This document shows, piece by piece, positions 45,252-55,364 of a stretch of 64,000 bases of DNA. Position 1 is the stretch's first letter. Each line of letters opens with the position of its first letter. The translations under genes were made by a program, and so were the position numbers. Origin of the DNA: Bifidobacterium choladohabitans. Its GTDB lineage: Bacteria > Actinomycetota > Actinomycetes > Actinomycetales > Bifidobacteriaceae. Below the pieces are notes generated by a model, which saw nothing but the letters and a program-made list of their open reading frames with translations, had not been told where the DNA came from and searched no databases. Location of the stretch: the NCBI RefSeq assembly GCF_016102005.1, contig NZ_JACFPL010000002.1:555258-619257 (forward strand). The letters are read 5' to 3'.

Positions 45252-46391
45252 ATGTACGCCATGAACAAGGACGGCAAAAGCCGACGCAAGGGGCCCGGTC
45301 TGAGTGCGCGGGTGGACCGCGAACGGCCCATCGGATCCTTCGCCTCACTGAAGGTGGAGCTGAGCGTCCTGATCATCATCTCCACAGCCATCGCCTTCGT
45401 CATGGCCTGGTTCCTGCTGAAAATGGGCTGGAGCGGCTGGATCGCCATGCCGCTGACCCTGGTGGTGGCCCTGGGGATCACCTACTTCTTTTCCCGAGGG
45501 CTCACCGCCCCCCTGCGGCAGATGCGGGATGCGGCCGAAGCCATGGCCGACGGGGACTATACGGTCCGGGTCCACGCCACCACGACCAGCCATGACGAGG
45601 TGGGGCTCCTGGCCCAGTCCTTCAACGAGATGGCCGAGGAGCTCCAGCATGCCGACCAGATGCGCCGGGACATGGTGGCCAATGTCAGCCACGAGCTGCG
45701 CACCCCCGTCTCGGCCCTGCAGGCCATGGTGGAGAACATGGCGGACGGGGTGACCGAGCCCACGCCAGCCAACCTGGAGGGGATTCTGGAACAGACCCAC
45801 CGGCTGTCCGACCTGATCGCCTTCCTGCTGGACCTGTCGCGGATGGAGGCCGGTGCCGCCAGCCTGCAGATCGAGGACTTCGACTTCGGGGATTTCATCG
45901 ACGAGACCCTTCAGCCCCTGGCCATAGCCGACGCCGGGCACGCCCACGACATCCAGGTTGATCTGGAGAAGGGTCTGAGGATGGAGGGCGACCAGGACCG
46001 GCTGCGCCAGCTCTTCACCAACGTCATCAGCAATGCACTGAAGCACTCGGCCGACGGCACCACGGTGCTGATCCAGGCCCACGAGGACCGGCAGCAGGAG
46101 GCCATAGTCACCAACGTAGTCAACTTCGGCTCGCAGATACCCCCCGAGGCCCGTACCGACATCTTCCGGCGCTTCGTCAAGGGCAAGGCCGGGCCTGGTA
46201 CGGAGTCCGGCGGCACCGGGCTGGGGCTGTCCATCGCCCGCTGGGCGGCCCAGCTGCATGGAGGCCAGGTACAGGTGGTGGACGATCCGCGCGGAGCGGA
46301 CTTCGAGATCACCCTGCCCAGATATCACCGCGAACCCGACGAGGACGAGGGGAACGGGAGCCGCTCCGGCGGTTCCGACGCGCCGCATTGA
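45252..46391 (+). CDS. Sensor histidine kinase
   Basis: 379 residues. A basic cytoplasmic N terminus, two membrane helices close together (about 37-56 and 60-80) with almost no external loop, HAMP (LTAPLRQMRDAAEAMADGDY), HisKA with phosphoacceptor NVSHELRTPVSAL, and HATPase with NVISNALKHS (N box) and GGTGLGLSIAR (G box). The minimal loop between the helices suggests it senses within the membrane or via a partner. It partners with the response regulator just upstream. Start at 45252 or 45261; translation is probably coupled because no ribosome site is seen. Confidence 0.9.
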   Translation: MYAMNKDGKSRRKGPGLSARVDRERPIGSFASLKVELSVLIIISTAIAFVMAWFLLKMGWSGWIAMPLTLVVALGITYFFSRGLTAPLRQMRDAAEAMADGDYTVRVHATTTSHDEVGLLAQSFNEMAEELQHADQMRRDMVANVSHELRTPVSALQAMVENMADGVTEPTPANLEGILEQTHRLSDLIAFLLDLSRMEAGAASLQIEDFDFGDFIDETLQPLAIADAGHAHDIQVDLEKGLRMEGDQDRLRQLFTNVISNALKHSADGTTVLIQAHEDRQQEAIVTNVVNFGSQIPPEARTDIFRRFVKGKAGPGTESGGTGLGLSIARWAAQLHGGQVQVVDDPRGADFEITLPRYHREPDEDEGNGSRSGGSDAPH

Positions 46392-46437
46392 CGGGGAGGC
46401 GCACTTCGGCTCATAATGAAATCGAACATTTGTTCGA
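46388..46437 (+). promoter_or_regulatory. SOS promoter of umuDC with LexA box
   Basis: TTGACG (46388-46393, overlapping the kinase stop codon) and CATAAT (46412-46417) are spaced by 18 bases. The LexA palindrome TCGAACATTTGTTCGA (46422-46437) lies right at the expected transcription start, so bound LexA would block initiation or escape. The box is identical in all 16 bases to that within coaE. Confidence 0.85.
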
Positions 46438-46461
46438 ATGCCATCGAGTTCGAGGTGTGCC

Positions 46462-47082
46462 ATGGTCGCTACCATTCATGGGTCGCCGGATGCGGCCCCT
46501 GCTTCCCTGCCGGAGTGCCGGGTCAATGCCCTGAGCCTCTTCCGAGGACACCCCAGCCCTGTCCCCCAGGCCCTGGAGGCCGTCCACGCCGGCTTCCCCT
46601 CAGTGGCCCAGGACTACTTCAGCGGCGACTTCAGCTTCGACCAGAACGTCATCGTCCACCCCGACTCCACCTTCATCATCCATGTGGCCGGCGATTCCAT
46701 GACCGGCGCCGGCATCTTCGATGGGGACCTGCTGGTGGTCGACCGTTCCCTGGAGCCGCGCGAAGGGGACATCGTCATCGCCATCCTGGACGACGAGCTG
46801 CTGGTCAAGCGTCTGGCCAGGCGCAAGGGAAGGACCATGCTGCGGGCCGAAAACCCCGCCTACCCCGACTTCATGCCCCAGGAGGGCGAGGAACTGGTCA
46901 TCTGGGGGGTGGTCATCGGCAACTACCACTGGCAGCGGGTGGATACCAAAGGCGAATCCCGGAGCGGCTCTCCCCTGCCTCAGGTCACCTATCCCGGACA
47001 CACCCCGCACGGACGCGGGCGCACGACGGGAGGTCAAGGCCGGAGGCCCGTCTACCCTTCCACGGGCTGGGGCTCGGCATGA
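46462..47082 (+). CDS. umuD: UmuD-like S24 peptidase (SOS mutagenesis)
   Basis: 206 residues from ATG 46462, which has GAGGTG 6 bases upstream; an ATG at 46438 touches the LexA box and is less likely. It has no LexA-type DNA-binding domain. The cleavage site is Ala43-Gly44 ([11 protein letters not shown]), catalytic Ser79 ([11 protein letters not shown]) and Lys116 (LLVKRLARR). The last 45 residues are a Gly/Arg-rich extension not found in E. coli UmuD (139 residues). RecA-stimulated self-cleavage gives UmuD', which works with the following UmuC. The genes overlap by 4 bases (ATGA). Confidence 0.9.
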   Translation: MVATIHGSPDAAPASLPECRVNALSLFRGHPSPVPQALEAVHAGFPSVAQDYFSGDFSFDQNVIVHPDSTFIIHVAGDSMTGAGIFDGDLLVVDRSLEPREGDIVIAILDDELLVKRLARRKGRTMLRAENPAYPDFMPQEGEELVIWGVVIGNYHWQRVDTKGESRSGSPLPQVTYPGHTPHGRGRTTGGQGRRPVYPSTGWGSA

Positions 47083-48431
47083 ACGCGCAGAGACCGGCCG
47101 ATCCTGCAGCCGGGACCGCTCTGACCAGTCAGGTGGTCCTGGCTGATGCCAACTCTTTCTTTGCCTCCTGCGAGGCTGTCTTCGACCCCTCCCTGGCTGA
47201 CCGCCCGGTGGTCGTGCTGTCCAATAACGACGGCTGCGTGGTGGCCCGCAACCGCCCGGCCAAGGCCCTGGGCATCACCAACGGCACACCCTGGTTCACC
47301 ATTCGCGAACGGGCCCTGCAGGACGGGGTGGTGGCCCGCAGTTCCAACTATGAGCTCTACGCCAGTCTCTCCAGGCGCATGATGGCCATCATGGCCCATT
47401 TCCTGCCCAACCAGGAGGTCTACTCCATCGACGAGTGCTTCATGGACAGCATCTGGAACGACAAACGCACCGTCGAAATCTGCCGGGAGCTGCGCGCCGC
47501 GGTCCTGCGATCGACCGGCATCCCCGTCAGTGTGGGTGTGGCGCCCACCAAGACCCTGGCCAAGGTGGCCAACCACTGGGCCAAGGACCATCCCTCGACC
47601 GAAGGGATAACCCTCTGGAGCCAAGTAGAGGCCCAGTACGGCGATCAGGCTCTGGCATCAGTGCCCGTCGACCAGGTCTGGGGGGTGGGCCGACGGCTGA
47701 CCGGCAGGCTCATGGGCATGGGCATCACCACCGCCCTGGACCTGCGCGATGCCGACCCCTCACTGATCCGTCACCGGTTCTCCGTCATGCTGCAGCGCAC
47801 CGTGCTGGAATTGAGGGGACGGCCCTGCATCGAGCCCGAGACGGATGCCGCCAGGGGCGTGCGCACCAATCAGATTCTGTGCTCGCGCATGTTCTCCCAC
47901 CCCATCGAGGGCTACGCCACCCTGGCCCAGGCATTGAGCATCTACGCCCAGAAGGCCTGCCGCCGCCTGCGTCGGCAGCATGGTCTGTGCGGAAAAGTGC
48001 AGGTCTTCTGTTCCACCAGCCCTTATGCACCCCAGCAGTTCTGCGCAGCCAGCAGGACCGTCGTCCTGGAGGATCCCAGCGACGATCCCCTGGTCATCGC
48101 CGGCGCAGCAAGCCGGGCGCTCAAGGGCCGTGTGGATCCGCACGCCCGCTGGATCCGGGCCGGGGTGGTTCTACTGGACCTGACCGATGCTGACCACTTC
48201 CACACCCTGGAAGGTCTGGACGCAGCCCGGGACACCCATGGCCTGGGGGACGTCCTGGAGGATGCCACCCGCCGTTTCGGTCCCTTCCGGGTAGGCGTAG
48301 GCTACGGTGGCATCCGCGGCCAGGGCCGGGGCGATGAGGATACGGGTGCCGACTGGGCCATGAACCGGGGCATGCTCTCACCCCGGTCCACCACCCGCTG
48401 GGATGAGATGGCCGTGGCCCAGGCCCGCTAG
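47079..48431 (+). CDS. umuC: Y-family DNA polymerase, UmuC type
   Basis: 450 residues. Catalytic acidic residues Asp23 ([13 protein letters not shown]) and Asp118-Glu119 (YSIDECFMD), helix-hairpin region [17 protein letters not shown], little-finger domain and a C-terminal UmuC-specific part ([13 protein letters not shown]). It should carry out error-prone translesion synthesis with the cleaved UmuD protein after SOS induction. It overlaps UmuD by 4 bases and the convergent comF gene by 4 bases at the 3' end. No beta-clamp motif was confirmed. Confidence 0.95.
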   Translation: MNAQRPADPAAGTALTSQVVLADANSFFASCEAVFDPSLADRPVVVLSNNDGCVVARNRPAKALGITNGTPWFTIRERALQDGVVARSSNYELYASLSRRMMAIMAHFLPNQEVYSIDECFMDSIWNDKRTVEICRELRAAVLRSTGIPVSVGVAPTKTLAKVANHWAKDHPSTEGITLWSQVEAQYGDQALASVPVDQVWGVGRRLTGRLMGMGITTALDLRDADPSLIRHRFSVMLQRTVLELRGRPCIEPETDAARGVRTNQILCSRMFSHPIEGYATLAQALSIYAQKACRRLRRQHGLCGKVQVFCSTSPYAPQQFCAASRTVVLEDPSDDPLVIAGAASRALKGRVDPHARWIRAGVVLLDLTDADHFHTLEGLDAARDTHGLGDVLEDATRRFGPFRVGVGYGGIRGQGRGDEDTGADWAMNRGMLSPRSTTRWDEMAVAQAR

Positions 48432-49183
48432 AGATCCTCGTGACCTGGAGGAACGGCCGCCAGAGCCAGGGCGGCCAAGGGCAGGGCGCCTGCGGCCTCC
48501 AGGGCACGAGCGCACTGGCGGATGGTGGATCCCGTGGTGATGATGTCGTCCACCACCAGGACAGGAAGGCCGACCAACCGCGATGAATCCGCAACTGTAA
48601 TCCGGCCTGCCAGCCGACGCGAACGGTTCCGGCGGCCGCCCGCCTGGACAGACTTGGTTCTCACGGAGTCCATGATCAGTGCCGGCTCCGCCCGGGCGTC
48701 CAGACCCTGCCGCTGCAGGGCCTGGACCAGAGACAAAAGGATCGGCTGCAGATGAACCCTCCCCCGCCTCCGCAAGGAGGCAGCCGAGGAGGGGGCGGGA
48801 ACCACCAGAATCGCCTTCGCGGGCTTGGACCGGAGCAGGGGATCGATCAGCCTGGACAGGACCGGAGCCAGTTCGGCCATGACCTGGCCCAAGGGTCCAT
48901 CCAAGGGCCGGTTGTCATGGTCCTTCCATGCCAGAATGATTCGCCGGACGGGTCCGCGATATGGAGCGCATGCCAGGGCCAGACCAAGGGCATAGGCGGG
49001 CGCAGGCACCCACAAGGGCCGGAAGAGCAGAGATCTGCAAGAGGAGCAGAGCAGAAAGTCAGGGCGATCGCAGCCGGCACAGGCCCGAGGAGCCAGCAGG
49101 TCCAGGGCCGAGCTGGTCACGGCTGAGGCAACAGCACAAACCGCCTGTCGGAGTCGGACGGATGCCAATGAAAGGTTGCGCAT
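48428..49183 (-). CDS. comF: ComF family phosphoribosyltransferase-like protein
   Basis: 251 residues. N-terminal Cys-rich zinc-ribbon-like part ([21 protein letters not shown]), then a type I phosphoribosyltransferase fold with the PRPP loop [18 protein letters not shown]. ComF proteins assist uptake of single-stranded DNA in naturally competent bacteria, but are widespread also in non-competent ones. Ribosome site is weak. No other competence gene is in the window. Its stop overlaps umuC. Confidence 0.85.
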   Translation of the reverse strand: MRNLSLASVRLRQAVCAVASAVTSSALDLLAPRACAGCDRPDFLLCSSCRSLLFRPLWVPAPAYALGLALACAPYRGPVRRIILAWKDHDNRPLDGPLGQVMAELAPVLSRLIDPLLRSKPAKAILVVPAPSSAASLRRRGRVHLQPILLSLVQALQRQGLDARAEPALIMDSVRTKSVQAGGRRNRSRRLAGRITVADSSRLVGLPVLVVDDIITTGSTIRQCARALEAAGALPLAALALAAVPPGHEDL

Positions 49184-49295
49184 ATAACCCAGCCAACCCT
49201 CAAGTGCAGAGGATAGGCAAGCAGGGGAAGGCCATGTGCATGAACGTGCCAGCTGTTCACAGAATCGCTGTTCACAGAATTGTCTGCAGACAGGT

Positions 49296-50108
49296 TCAGG
49301 CCAGGTCAGCCTCCAAGGCCCGGATCAGGTCCAGTGCATCGGCCGGATTGTGCACACGCAGAGCCATGGCCCCGGCCTCAGCTGCCGGATAGTCGTTGCC
49401 GTCCGGATCCATCCGGTCGCCCACGAAGGCGATCTGGCCGACTTCCACGCCCAGTATCCTGGCCAGGGAGGTCATGGCATAGGCCTTGTCGATGCCCTTG
49501 GCTGAGATGTCCACGCTGGTGGAGCCGCCGGAGCGCACCTGCAGGTGGGGCAGATCGGCGGCCACGGCCCGGGCCAGGGCATCCTTGCGGCTGTTGTCGG
49601 GATCCCAGGCCTCCTTGGCTTCCACGGGCGCCTGCTGACCCAGGGCGGAGAAGGTTATCTGGCTGCCGCGATCCTCGATGCGAGGCCCCCAGACCTGATC
49701 CTCCCAGTCGCCCAGCTGCTTGGCCCTGCGCTCCAGACTGGCCTCGGCGGCCTGCCGGTCCTGGGCACTCAGGTCGTGCGCGTAGACGCAATTCCAGCTT
49801 CCGTCCTGCCATCGGTAGTAGCGGGTGCCGCTGGTGGGCATCAGATGCAGCTGATCGAAACGGGTATCGTCGGGCAGGGCATCCAGCACCTGGTCGCGGA
49901 ACTGGCTGAACCGTCCGCCTGAGACGATGGCCACAGGCCGCAGCCGGGTCAGGGCGGCGAAATGGACGGCCATGGTCTGGTCCATGCGGGTCTTGGACAG
50001 CGCCAGGGTGTTGTCCAGATCGAAGGCCAGCACCCGTGCCCGTGCGCAGATGGACCCTATGTCCTGGCTGCCCCACCAGGCCACGTTCATCGCACCGTCC
50101 TCCGCCAT
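49296..50108 (-). CDS. HAD-superfamily phosphatase (phosphomannomutase/sucrose-phosphatase-like)
   Basis: 270 residues. HAD motif I VLAFDLDNTLALSKT, motif II IVSGGRF, Lys in SAKGIDKAYA and motif IV FVGDRMDPDGNDYPA, with an inserted cap of IIB type between about 80 and 190 (the capped PMM/SPP group). It contains MPTSGTRYYRWQDGSW, found in the eukaryotic phosphomannomutase group. So it may dephosphorylate or isomerise mannose-phosphate. Three close ATGs exist: 50135, 50108 (GGGAG before it) and 50090 (GGAGG before it); the exact start is uncertain. In other actinobacteria a mannose-phosphate enzyme lies near the WhiB/zincin locus. Confidence 0.8.
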   Translation of the reverse strand: MAEDGAMNVAWWGSQDIGSICARARVLAFDLDNTLALSKTRMDQTMAVHFAALTRLRPVAIVSGGRFSQFRDQVLDALPDDTRFDQLHLMPTSGTRYYRWQDGSWNCVYAHDLSAQDRQAAEASLERRAKQLGDWEDQVWGPRIEDRGSQITFSALGQQAPVEAKEAWDPDNSRKDALARAVAADLPHLQVRSGGSTSVDISAKGIDKAYAMTSLARILGVEVGQIAFVGDRMDPDGNDYPAAEAGAMALRVHNPADALDLIRALEADLA

Positions 50109-50188
50109 GATTGCTCCCATCCGCTTGTCGATCATCGCTCCATGCTACAAGACACCCTGAATCGAAACTGCCACCGAGTTGAGGGGCT

Positions 50189-50635
50189 ATGGTGAGTGTC
50201 ATGATCAACGATCAGCCGCCTTGGGCCCGCACCGTCTACCGGGACAGCCATGGCCGGGGGATTCGTCGGCCCACATTCGGCACCCGCCTGCCCCGGTATC
50301 GCACCAGATGCGGAATCTTCGACGATCTGACCGCAGCCCAGATCCGGCGGCTGGGCGCCGGCTGGCCTCAGCTGGTCAAACCTGTCCAATTCGCGGTCGA
50401 GGATGTGCCACCCTCCGACCCCACACCCTGGGAGGACCGGTCCGACCTCTTCTCACGCAGTTTCCCGGCAGGACGTGGCATCCCCGCCAGGATTGTCCTG
50501 TACCGGATGCCAATCCAAAGCAAGACCCGGGACCGCACCGAGCTGGAGCTGATCATCCGCGACGAGCTGGTCCTGCAGCTGGCAGACCTCTACGGGCGCG
50601 ACCCCGAGGAGATCGACCCCATGTGGGGACGCTGA
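50189..50635 (+). CDS. Zincin_1 family protein lacking the HExxH zinc site
   Basis: 148 residues. The shape follows the PF06262-type metallopeptidase family: VQFAVEDVPPSDP, GIPARIVLYRMPIQSKTRDR, then a helix and GRDPEEIDPMWG. In family members with a zinc site the helix has HExxH; here it reads RDELVLQLADLYG, so the catalytic residues are absent. Related actinobacterial proteins near whiB2 share this pattern, so loss is ancient rather than recent. GAGGGG lies 2 bases before ATG 50189 and 5 before GTG 50192, so the start may be either. Function is unknown, probably a binding protein. Confidence 0.7.
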   Translation: MVSVMINDQPPWARTVYRDSHGRGIRRPTFGTRLPRYRTRCGIFDDLTAAQIRRLGAGWPQLVKPVQFAVEDVPPSDPTPWEDRSDLFSRSFPAGRGIPARIVLYRMPIQSKTRDRTELELIIRDELVLQLADLYGRDPEEIDPMWGR

Positions 50636-50645
50636 GGGCCGAATC

Positions 50646-52169
50646 TCAGGGCAGGACGGTGGAGTCGGGGCCGGAGCGGATCACGGTGGTGGTGGGCATG
50701 AGCCCGTCAGAGACCATGACCGCCAGACCGGCCAGGCCAGCCTGGTTGACCGCGTCCACACTCAGGCGGGCGTTCCAGATCAGCCGTGAGGAGCCATGCC
50801 CAGATTCCTCATTCAGCCGCACGGCGGCCACCTGATCGCCCAGATCGTGAGTCGAAAGCTCGCTGGCTCGACCCGCCTCAACAGTCAGTGAGCGCTCTTC
50901 CAATTTGTTGCCCTTGTCATCGAATCCAACCAGTTCGGCCTTGACCGGATTCGCCGATGGGTTGACCAGGGTCAGCGCAGCCTGGGCAGGCTGGGATATG
51001 GTCAGGGCCGAGGATGCTGCAGCAGTCCCCGCAGGAATCAGAGCCAGGTCGGACTGCGACTGGTCCTGACTGCCCTGGCCGGTCACCTGCAGGACCGCTC
51101 GCACAGGCCGGTCGGCATGCACGTGCAGAGCCAGCTTGCCATCGGGCACGCCGCCAAGATCCACCGCCGTGGCCTGAGAACCCTCCAGATCCACCCGTCG
51201 CAGGGATTGCTGACCGCCTTCATCCACCCAGGACAGGTCCACCGCCGTGGCATGGGAGCCCTGAAGAAGCAGGGTGGCCTGGTCAGCACCTCGTAGGCCG
51301 GCAATGACCAGATCACGGCCGGGAGCCGGCAAGGCAGTCATCTGATCCGACCCGCGTGGATCAAGCCCCGACATGACATTGACGGAGACCGACATGGCCA
51401 CCGGGGCCTGGGAGCTGCGAGCCCGGACGTAAATGGCCTGCTGGCCAGGAGCCGCCGCAGACAGATCGTATGAGGCATGGCCGCCGGGAGCCACGGTCAT
51501 GGTCTTCCCTGTCTCCAGGGACAAATGGCCCGAGGAGTGCGAACCCTGGACCTCAATACTGATCACCGTGGCTTTGGATGACGGATTGTAGGCCACCAGC
51601 CGTTGGGTGGTCCCTCTGCTGGTGGCGGGCAGCAGGAAGTCCGCATTCATGACGGCCCGGGGGCAGGCCAGCGCCTGAATCCCCCTAAGATCGCCCTTGG
51701 TGGCCCATGAGACCATGCCGACGGCAGCCCCTGTGCCCGGCTGGGACTTGAGCATCCGGGAATCGAAGGCTGTTGCCGAGGCACCGGGATCGAGCGATGC
51801 GGCCATGGCCTTCTGCCCGTCCAAGAGATCAGGATCAGTCACCGTGGTGCGTTGCCCACCCCCCATTGGAGTCAGGCTGGAACCGCCGATGGATCCGAAG
51901 GCGGCAGCAGTGACACGTGAGCTCAGATCGCCCTCCGATGCCTTGAACTGGTCATCGCCGACCTTGTCCTCGTCCGCTACCGCCAGGCGGGCCGGACAGT
52001 AGGCCGCCACCTCCCGCTGGCTGACCCGGCTGGCTACGACAGTCGAGCCCTTGGCCCCATCGGCCAGGGAGGCAGGAGGCGTCCAGATCAGCAGCGCTGC
52101 AATCAAAACCGCCACCAGGGGTGCCGTGACCAGAGCGGCCACCAGGGATCCCTTGCTTCGTCCACTCAT
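50646..52169 (-). CDS. DUF5719 family envelope protein
   Basis: 507 residues with one N-terminal membrane helix (about 11-30) and a large beta-rich outer part of repeating strands (for example TQRLVAYNPSSKATVISIEVQG, QAALTLVNPSANPVKAEL). These match the domain found next to a large glycosyltransferase in many actinobacteria. The start ATG 52169 follows GGAGGGGAGCAATT and overlaps the glycosyltransferase stop (ATGA). It probably acts outside the membrane together with the glycosyltransferase; its biochemical activity is unknown. Confidence 0.75.
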   Translation of the reverse strand: MSGRSKGSLVAALVTAPLVAVLIAALLIWTPPASLADGAKGSTVVASRVSQREVAAYCPARLAVADEDKVGDDQFKASEGDLSSRVTAAAFGSIGGSSLTPMGGGQRTTVTDPDLLDGQKAMAASLDPGASATAFDSRMLKSQPGTGAAVGMVSWATKGDLRGIQALACPRAVMNADFLLPATSRGTTQRLVAYNPSSKATVISIEVQGSHSSGHLSLETGKTMTVAPGGHASYDLSAAAPGQQAIYVRARSSQAPVAMSVSVNVMSGLDPRGSDQMTALPAPGRDLVIAGLRGADQATLLLQGSHATAVDLSWVDEGGQQSLRRVDLEGSQATAVDLGGVPDGKLALHVHADRPVRAVLQVTGQGSQDQSQSDLALIPAGTAAASSALTISQPAQAALTLVNPSANPVKAELVGFDDKGNKLEERSLTVEAGRASELSTHDLGDQVAAVRLNEESGHGSSRLIWNARLSVDAVNQAGLAGLAVMVSDGLMPTTTVIRSGPDSTVLP

Positions 52170-55100
52170 AATTGCTCCCCTCCGAAATAGCCCGGACGCG
52201 GCAGCGCCACCAGGCAGTATCCCAGCAGGATCAGACCCAGGGTCCACAGCCAGACCCTCCTCCAGGTGCTGGCCTCTGCTTGATCGACCCCGGCCATATC
52301 AACGCCCACATCCTTGCCGGACTGCGAGCTCAAACGGAAATAGGTTCCCTGGGCGTTGGCCACCACCAGCTGCGCGCCATCGCTGGCAGTGATGTTGGAT
52401 ACCAGGTCATCGTTGGGCGTGGACCCCAAGCCCGCTGCCCCGGAACGGTCGACGGGCACGTAGATTCCGCCGAAGCCCAGGTCGGTCACCGCGGCTACGG
52501 CCTTGGAGTCGGCATTGGCCATCAGAGACGCCGCCGAATGCGAGAGGACATCCTCGCCGGTCATCCGCCCGCCGTTCACCCGCTGGGCACGCAGGGCAGG
52601 CGAGGCATCGATCAGATCCCCTCGTGAAGTGTGCAGACCGGTGTAGGCCACGCGGCCATGGGAGGGCGAGGTCAGCACCAGCACCCGGTGGGATGGATCC
52701 TTGTCAAGGTAGTCCACCGCGACTGCCGGAAGCTGTCGGCCGTCAGCCGACAGGGGCCCGCCGGCAGGCGCAGCCAGACCGGCCACCGCCACGCCTGCAG
52801 TGACCAGGGTCAGGAGCAGGCCCAGGAGGAGCCTTAAAACCCTTCCGCCACCACCGACTGCAACCGCTGACGTCGGGGATGACTGCGCAGGAGGCAGGGG
52901 CGGACGATCGGCATCGTTGTCGGGGGCCTGGTCATGCCCGGGAGCAAGGGGCGAGAAGGGACGGACGGCCCTGCCTGCCAGGAGGCCCAGACAGGTCAGC
53001 AACCCCATGAAGGCCATCATCACACCGGGCAGGACCGAACCAGCCACTGGACCTGTTTCATCCAGACCTGTGCAGACCGCCTGCGAGACCAGCGCCAGGA
53101 CCAGACCCAGCAGTACCGTGATCCACAGAATCCTGGCCGCCTTGAGCGCCCGAGGCACAACCAGGGCAACAAAGGCCAGCAGGGCAACCGCCAGCAGACA
53201 GCAGACCAGCGTGGCCGGCCGCCAGAGTTCAGCCCGCCACCTGATAGGCCACAGGGCCGAAGTATCCAGGCCCAGCAGGCGGGCCAGCAACTCCCCGAGG
53301 CTCCCGGTTCGAGGCTGGCCAGTCAGGTCTGCCGAAGGAACCATCAGGTCTGCGAAAAGCTGCCTCCAAAGCCCATCCTTGGCATGATGCAGGGAGTTGA
53401 CCAGGGTGGGCGCCAGGGCCAGCACCGAAGGCAGGGGCATCAGCAGCAACATGATCCGATGGGAGGGCACCAGGCAGATCGCCATGATGAAGAGCGGAAT
53501 CATGGCCAGTATGAGCTGAGGTTCGGCTGCCAGGACCGGCAGAAAGCAGATGGAGGCCAGAGCCGCCTGCTGCACCGAAGCCTTGGGGTGCACGGGAGCC
53601 TCGGTCTGATACAGCCCCACGGCCTTGAAAACGAAGGCAAAGGCAGCGGGCATGAAGGCCATGACCGTCAGCATGGGCAGCTGCAGACCATCCACCATGC
53701 CCAGGGCGAATGCCAGGCTAGCCCAGAGCAGCCCCAGCAGGACGCGGATGGGATTGGACCTGGTGACCACGCCGACCAGCGCCCAGAAAGACAGAGCGGC
53801 CAGTCCCGTCTCTGCCAGGAGCATCAGGGCCATGGCCTGGGCCACATGACCGCCGGTGAGCAGCGCGAAGGGCAGAAGGACCAGAAGGAAGGGGGCAGGA
53901 ACTGCGGGCTGTCCCACGCCCCCGGCCCAGGACCAGGAGGTGGTTGCCGCCTCCAGCAGGCGGGACCAGTCGGCTCCCGACGAGGGCAGGGAGGGCGCAT
54001 GGATGGCCCCTCCTGAGAAGATGGCACGACACAGGGGCCAGTGGGTGGCCACCAGGGCCACCAAGACCGCCAGGGTCATGCCTGTCGCCCAGGCCAGGCG
54101 ACGCAGAAACTGCTGGCGCAGATGGGCCAGGGCCAGGTGGCTGAGCATGGGATGCTCCTGCTGGTCGCGGAAGGCCTGCCTGCGCTGCCGCCACTGCCGG
54201 ATCTGCTGACCGTTGGCCTGAAGAACGTCCAATCGACGGGGACCGCCATGGCAGGCGGAAGTCAGACGGCGACGCATGGTCAGCAAGGCTGCAGGACGAG
54301 CCAGGATCCGCCAGGGCGCACACAGACGGCAGAGGGCCCTGTAGGGCCGCTTGCCGATAAGATCAACGGCCGTGAACCACAGTGCCGCCAGGACCTGCCA
54401 GAGCCAGACCAGCAGCCACCAGGGCAGGGCAAAATCGGTCAGCAGGTAACGCTCCCGAGCCAGTATGGGGCCCATGGAGGCATCCAAGCGGTGGTCGGGC
54501 TGCACCGGCCGTCCATTCCGGTCGCGCAATCCGCTCAACCGGGCGCCGGCATGGGCCATCCGGGCGCCGGGCGCCACCACCACACGTCCGCCTGACAGGC
54601 AGATGCGGCGGCAGAGATCGTCGGCCTGGCCGAAAGTGCCGGCCCAGGCACCCGGTCCGCCCAGGTCCTTCATGGTCTGCATGGGCACCAGGGCGCCGGC
54701 CAGGCTCACCGCGAAGACATCCTGGCGCGCGTCATACTGCTCCTGATCGGGCTCACTGTCCACTACCAGGCCAACCGTCCGGTGACGGTAGGCATACCGA
54801 CCCACGTCCCGCAGGCCCTCGCCCTGCCAGTCGTACTGCTTGGCGCCCAACAGGGAGGCGGTGGGATTGCTGTGCCAGGTGTCCACCAGCTTGTCCAGGC
54901 AATGATTGTCCAATGGACGGCAGTCGTCGTGCAGAAGCCAGAGTGCGCGAACCCGACCAGGCAGACGGGCATAGCCAAGCGCCTTGTCCACGGCATCGCC
55001 GAAGGAGGAGGCACCCCGGGCGCGAACCACCTGCACCTCCATCCGCGCGGGCCCCTCCACCGGGAACTGCGCATAGAGAGGCTCCACAGTGGTCCCCGAG

Positions 55101-55306
55101 CAGTCCGCGATGATCAGAAGGCGCGGCAAGAGGCTCTGTCGCATGAGGGCACGCAGGGTGTCAGGCAGGTAGGTCAGGTCATGCTCGACGGTGATTACCG
55201 CCGCCACCGCATCCTCTACATGAGGGCTGGCGGCAGGCGAACATTCGTTCATGACTGCAGAGAGTACCTGCCGGACATCCTGGGCTTGAGGCGCGACGAA
55301 ACTCAT
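52166..55306 (-). CDS. Large membrane glycosyltransferase (GT2 family)
   Basis: 1046 residues. N-terminal GT2 domain (about 35-300): VITVEHDLTYLPDTLRAL, RVRALWLLHDDCRPLD with the metal DxD-like region, and GQADDLCRRICLSGGR. This is followed by a membrane helix, a basic region and about a dozen helices (about 395-830), then a periplasmic C-terminal domain (GYLD..DLGFGGIYVPVDRSG) and a final helix. Such proteins occur beside whiB2 in mycobacteria and Streptomyces and are thought to add sugars to envelope polymers. ATG 55306 (MSFVAPQ) is preferred; the ribosome site is weak (GGAACGC). It follows whiB by 58 bases. Confidence 0.85.
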   Translation of the reverse strand: MSFVAPQAQDVRQVLSAVMNECSPAASPHVEDAVAAVITVEHDLTYLPDTLRALMRQSLLPRLLIIADCSGTTVEPLYAQFPVEGPARMEVQVVRARGASSFGDAVDKALGYARLPGRVRALWLLHDDCRPLDNHCLDKLVDTWHSNPTASLLGAKQYDWQGEGLRDVGRYAYRHRTVGLVVDSEPDQEQYDARQDVFAVSLAGALVPMQTMKDLGGPGAWAGTFGQADDLCRRICLSGGRVVVAPGARMAHAGARLSGLRDRNGRPVQPDHRLDASMGPILARERYLLTDFALPWWLLVWLWQVLAALWFTAVDLIGKRPYRALCRLCAPWRILARPAALLTMRRRLTSACHGGPRRLDVLQANGQQIRQWRQRRQAFRDQQEHPMLSHLALAHLRQQFLRRLAWATGMTLAVLVALVATHWPLCRAIFSGGAIHAPSLPSSGADWSRLLEAATTSWSWAGGVGQPAVPAPFLLVLLPFALLTGGHVAQAMALMLLAETGLAALSFWALVGVVTRSNPIRVLLGLLWASLAFALGMVDGLQLPMLTVMAFMPAAFAFVFKAVGLYQTEAPVHPKASVQQAALASICFLPVLAAEPQLILAMIPLFIMAICLVPSHRIMLLLMPLPSVLALAPTLVNSLHHAKDGLWRQLFADLMVPSADLTGQPRTGSLGELLARLLGLDTSALWPIRWRAELWRPATLVCCLLAVALLAFVALVVPRALKAARILWITVLLGLVLALVSQAVCTGLDETGPVAGSVLPGVMMAFMGLLTCLGLLAGRAVRPFSPLAPGHDQAPDNDADRPPLPPAQSSPTSAVAVGGGGRVLRLLLGLLLTLVTAGVAVAGLAAPAGGPLSADGRQLPAVAVDYLDKDPSHRVLVLTSPSHGRVAYTGLHTSRGDLIDASPALRAQRVNGGRMTGEDVLSHSAASLMANADSKAVAAVTDLGFGGIYVPVDRSGAAGLGSTPNDDLVSNITASDGAQLVVANAQGTYFRLSSQSGKDVGVDMAGVDQAEASTWRRVWLWTLGLILLGYCLVALPRPGYFGGEQL

Positions 55307-55364
55307 GCGTTCCAGTCTACGCAATCCAGGTCACCGGATGCCTCGCTCGGGCACCTGCGGCGAT

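Noticed and set aside
55238..55251. CGAACATTCGTTCA inside the glycosyltransferase gene as a third LexA box
   Set aside because: One mismatch to the palindrome and it lies downstream of the gene start with no gene to control; likely chance.
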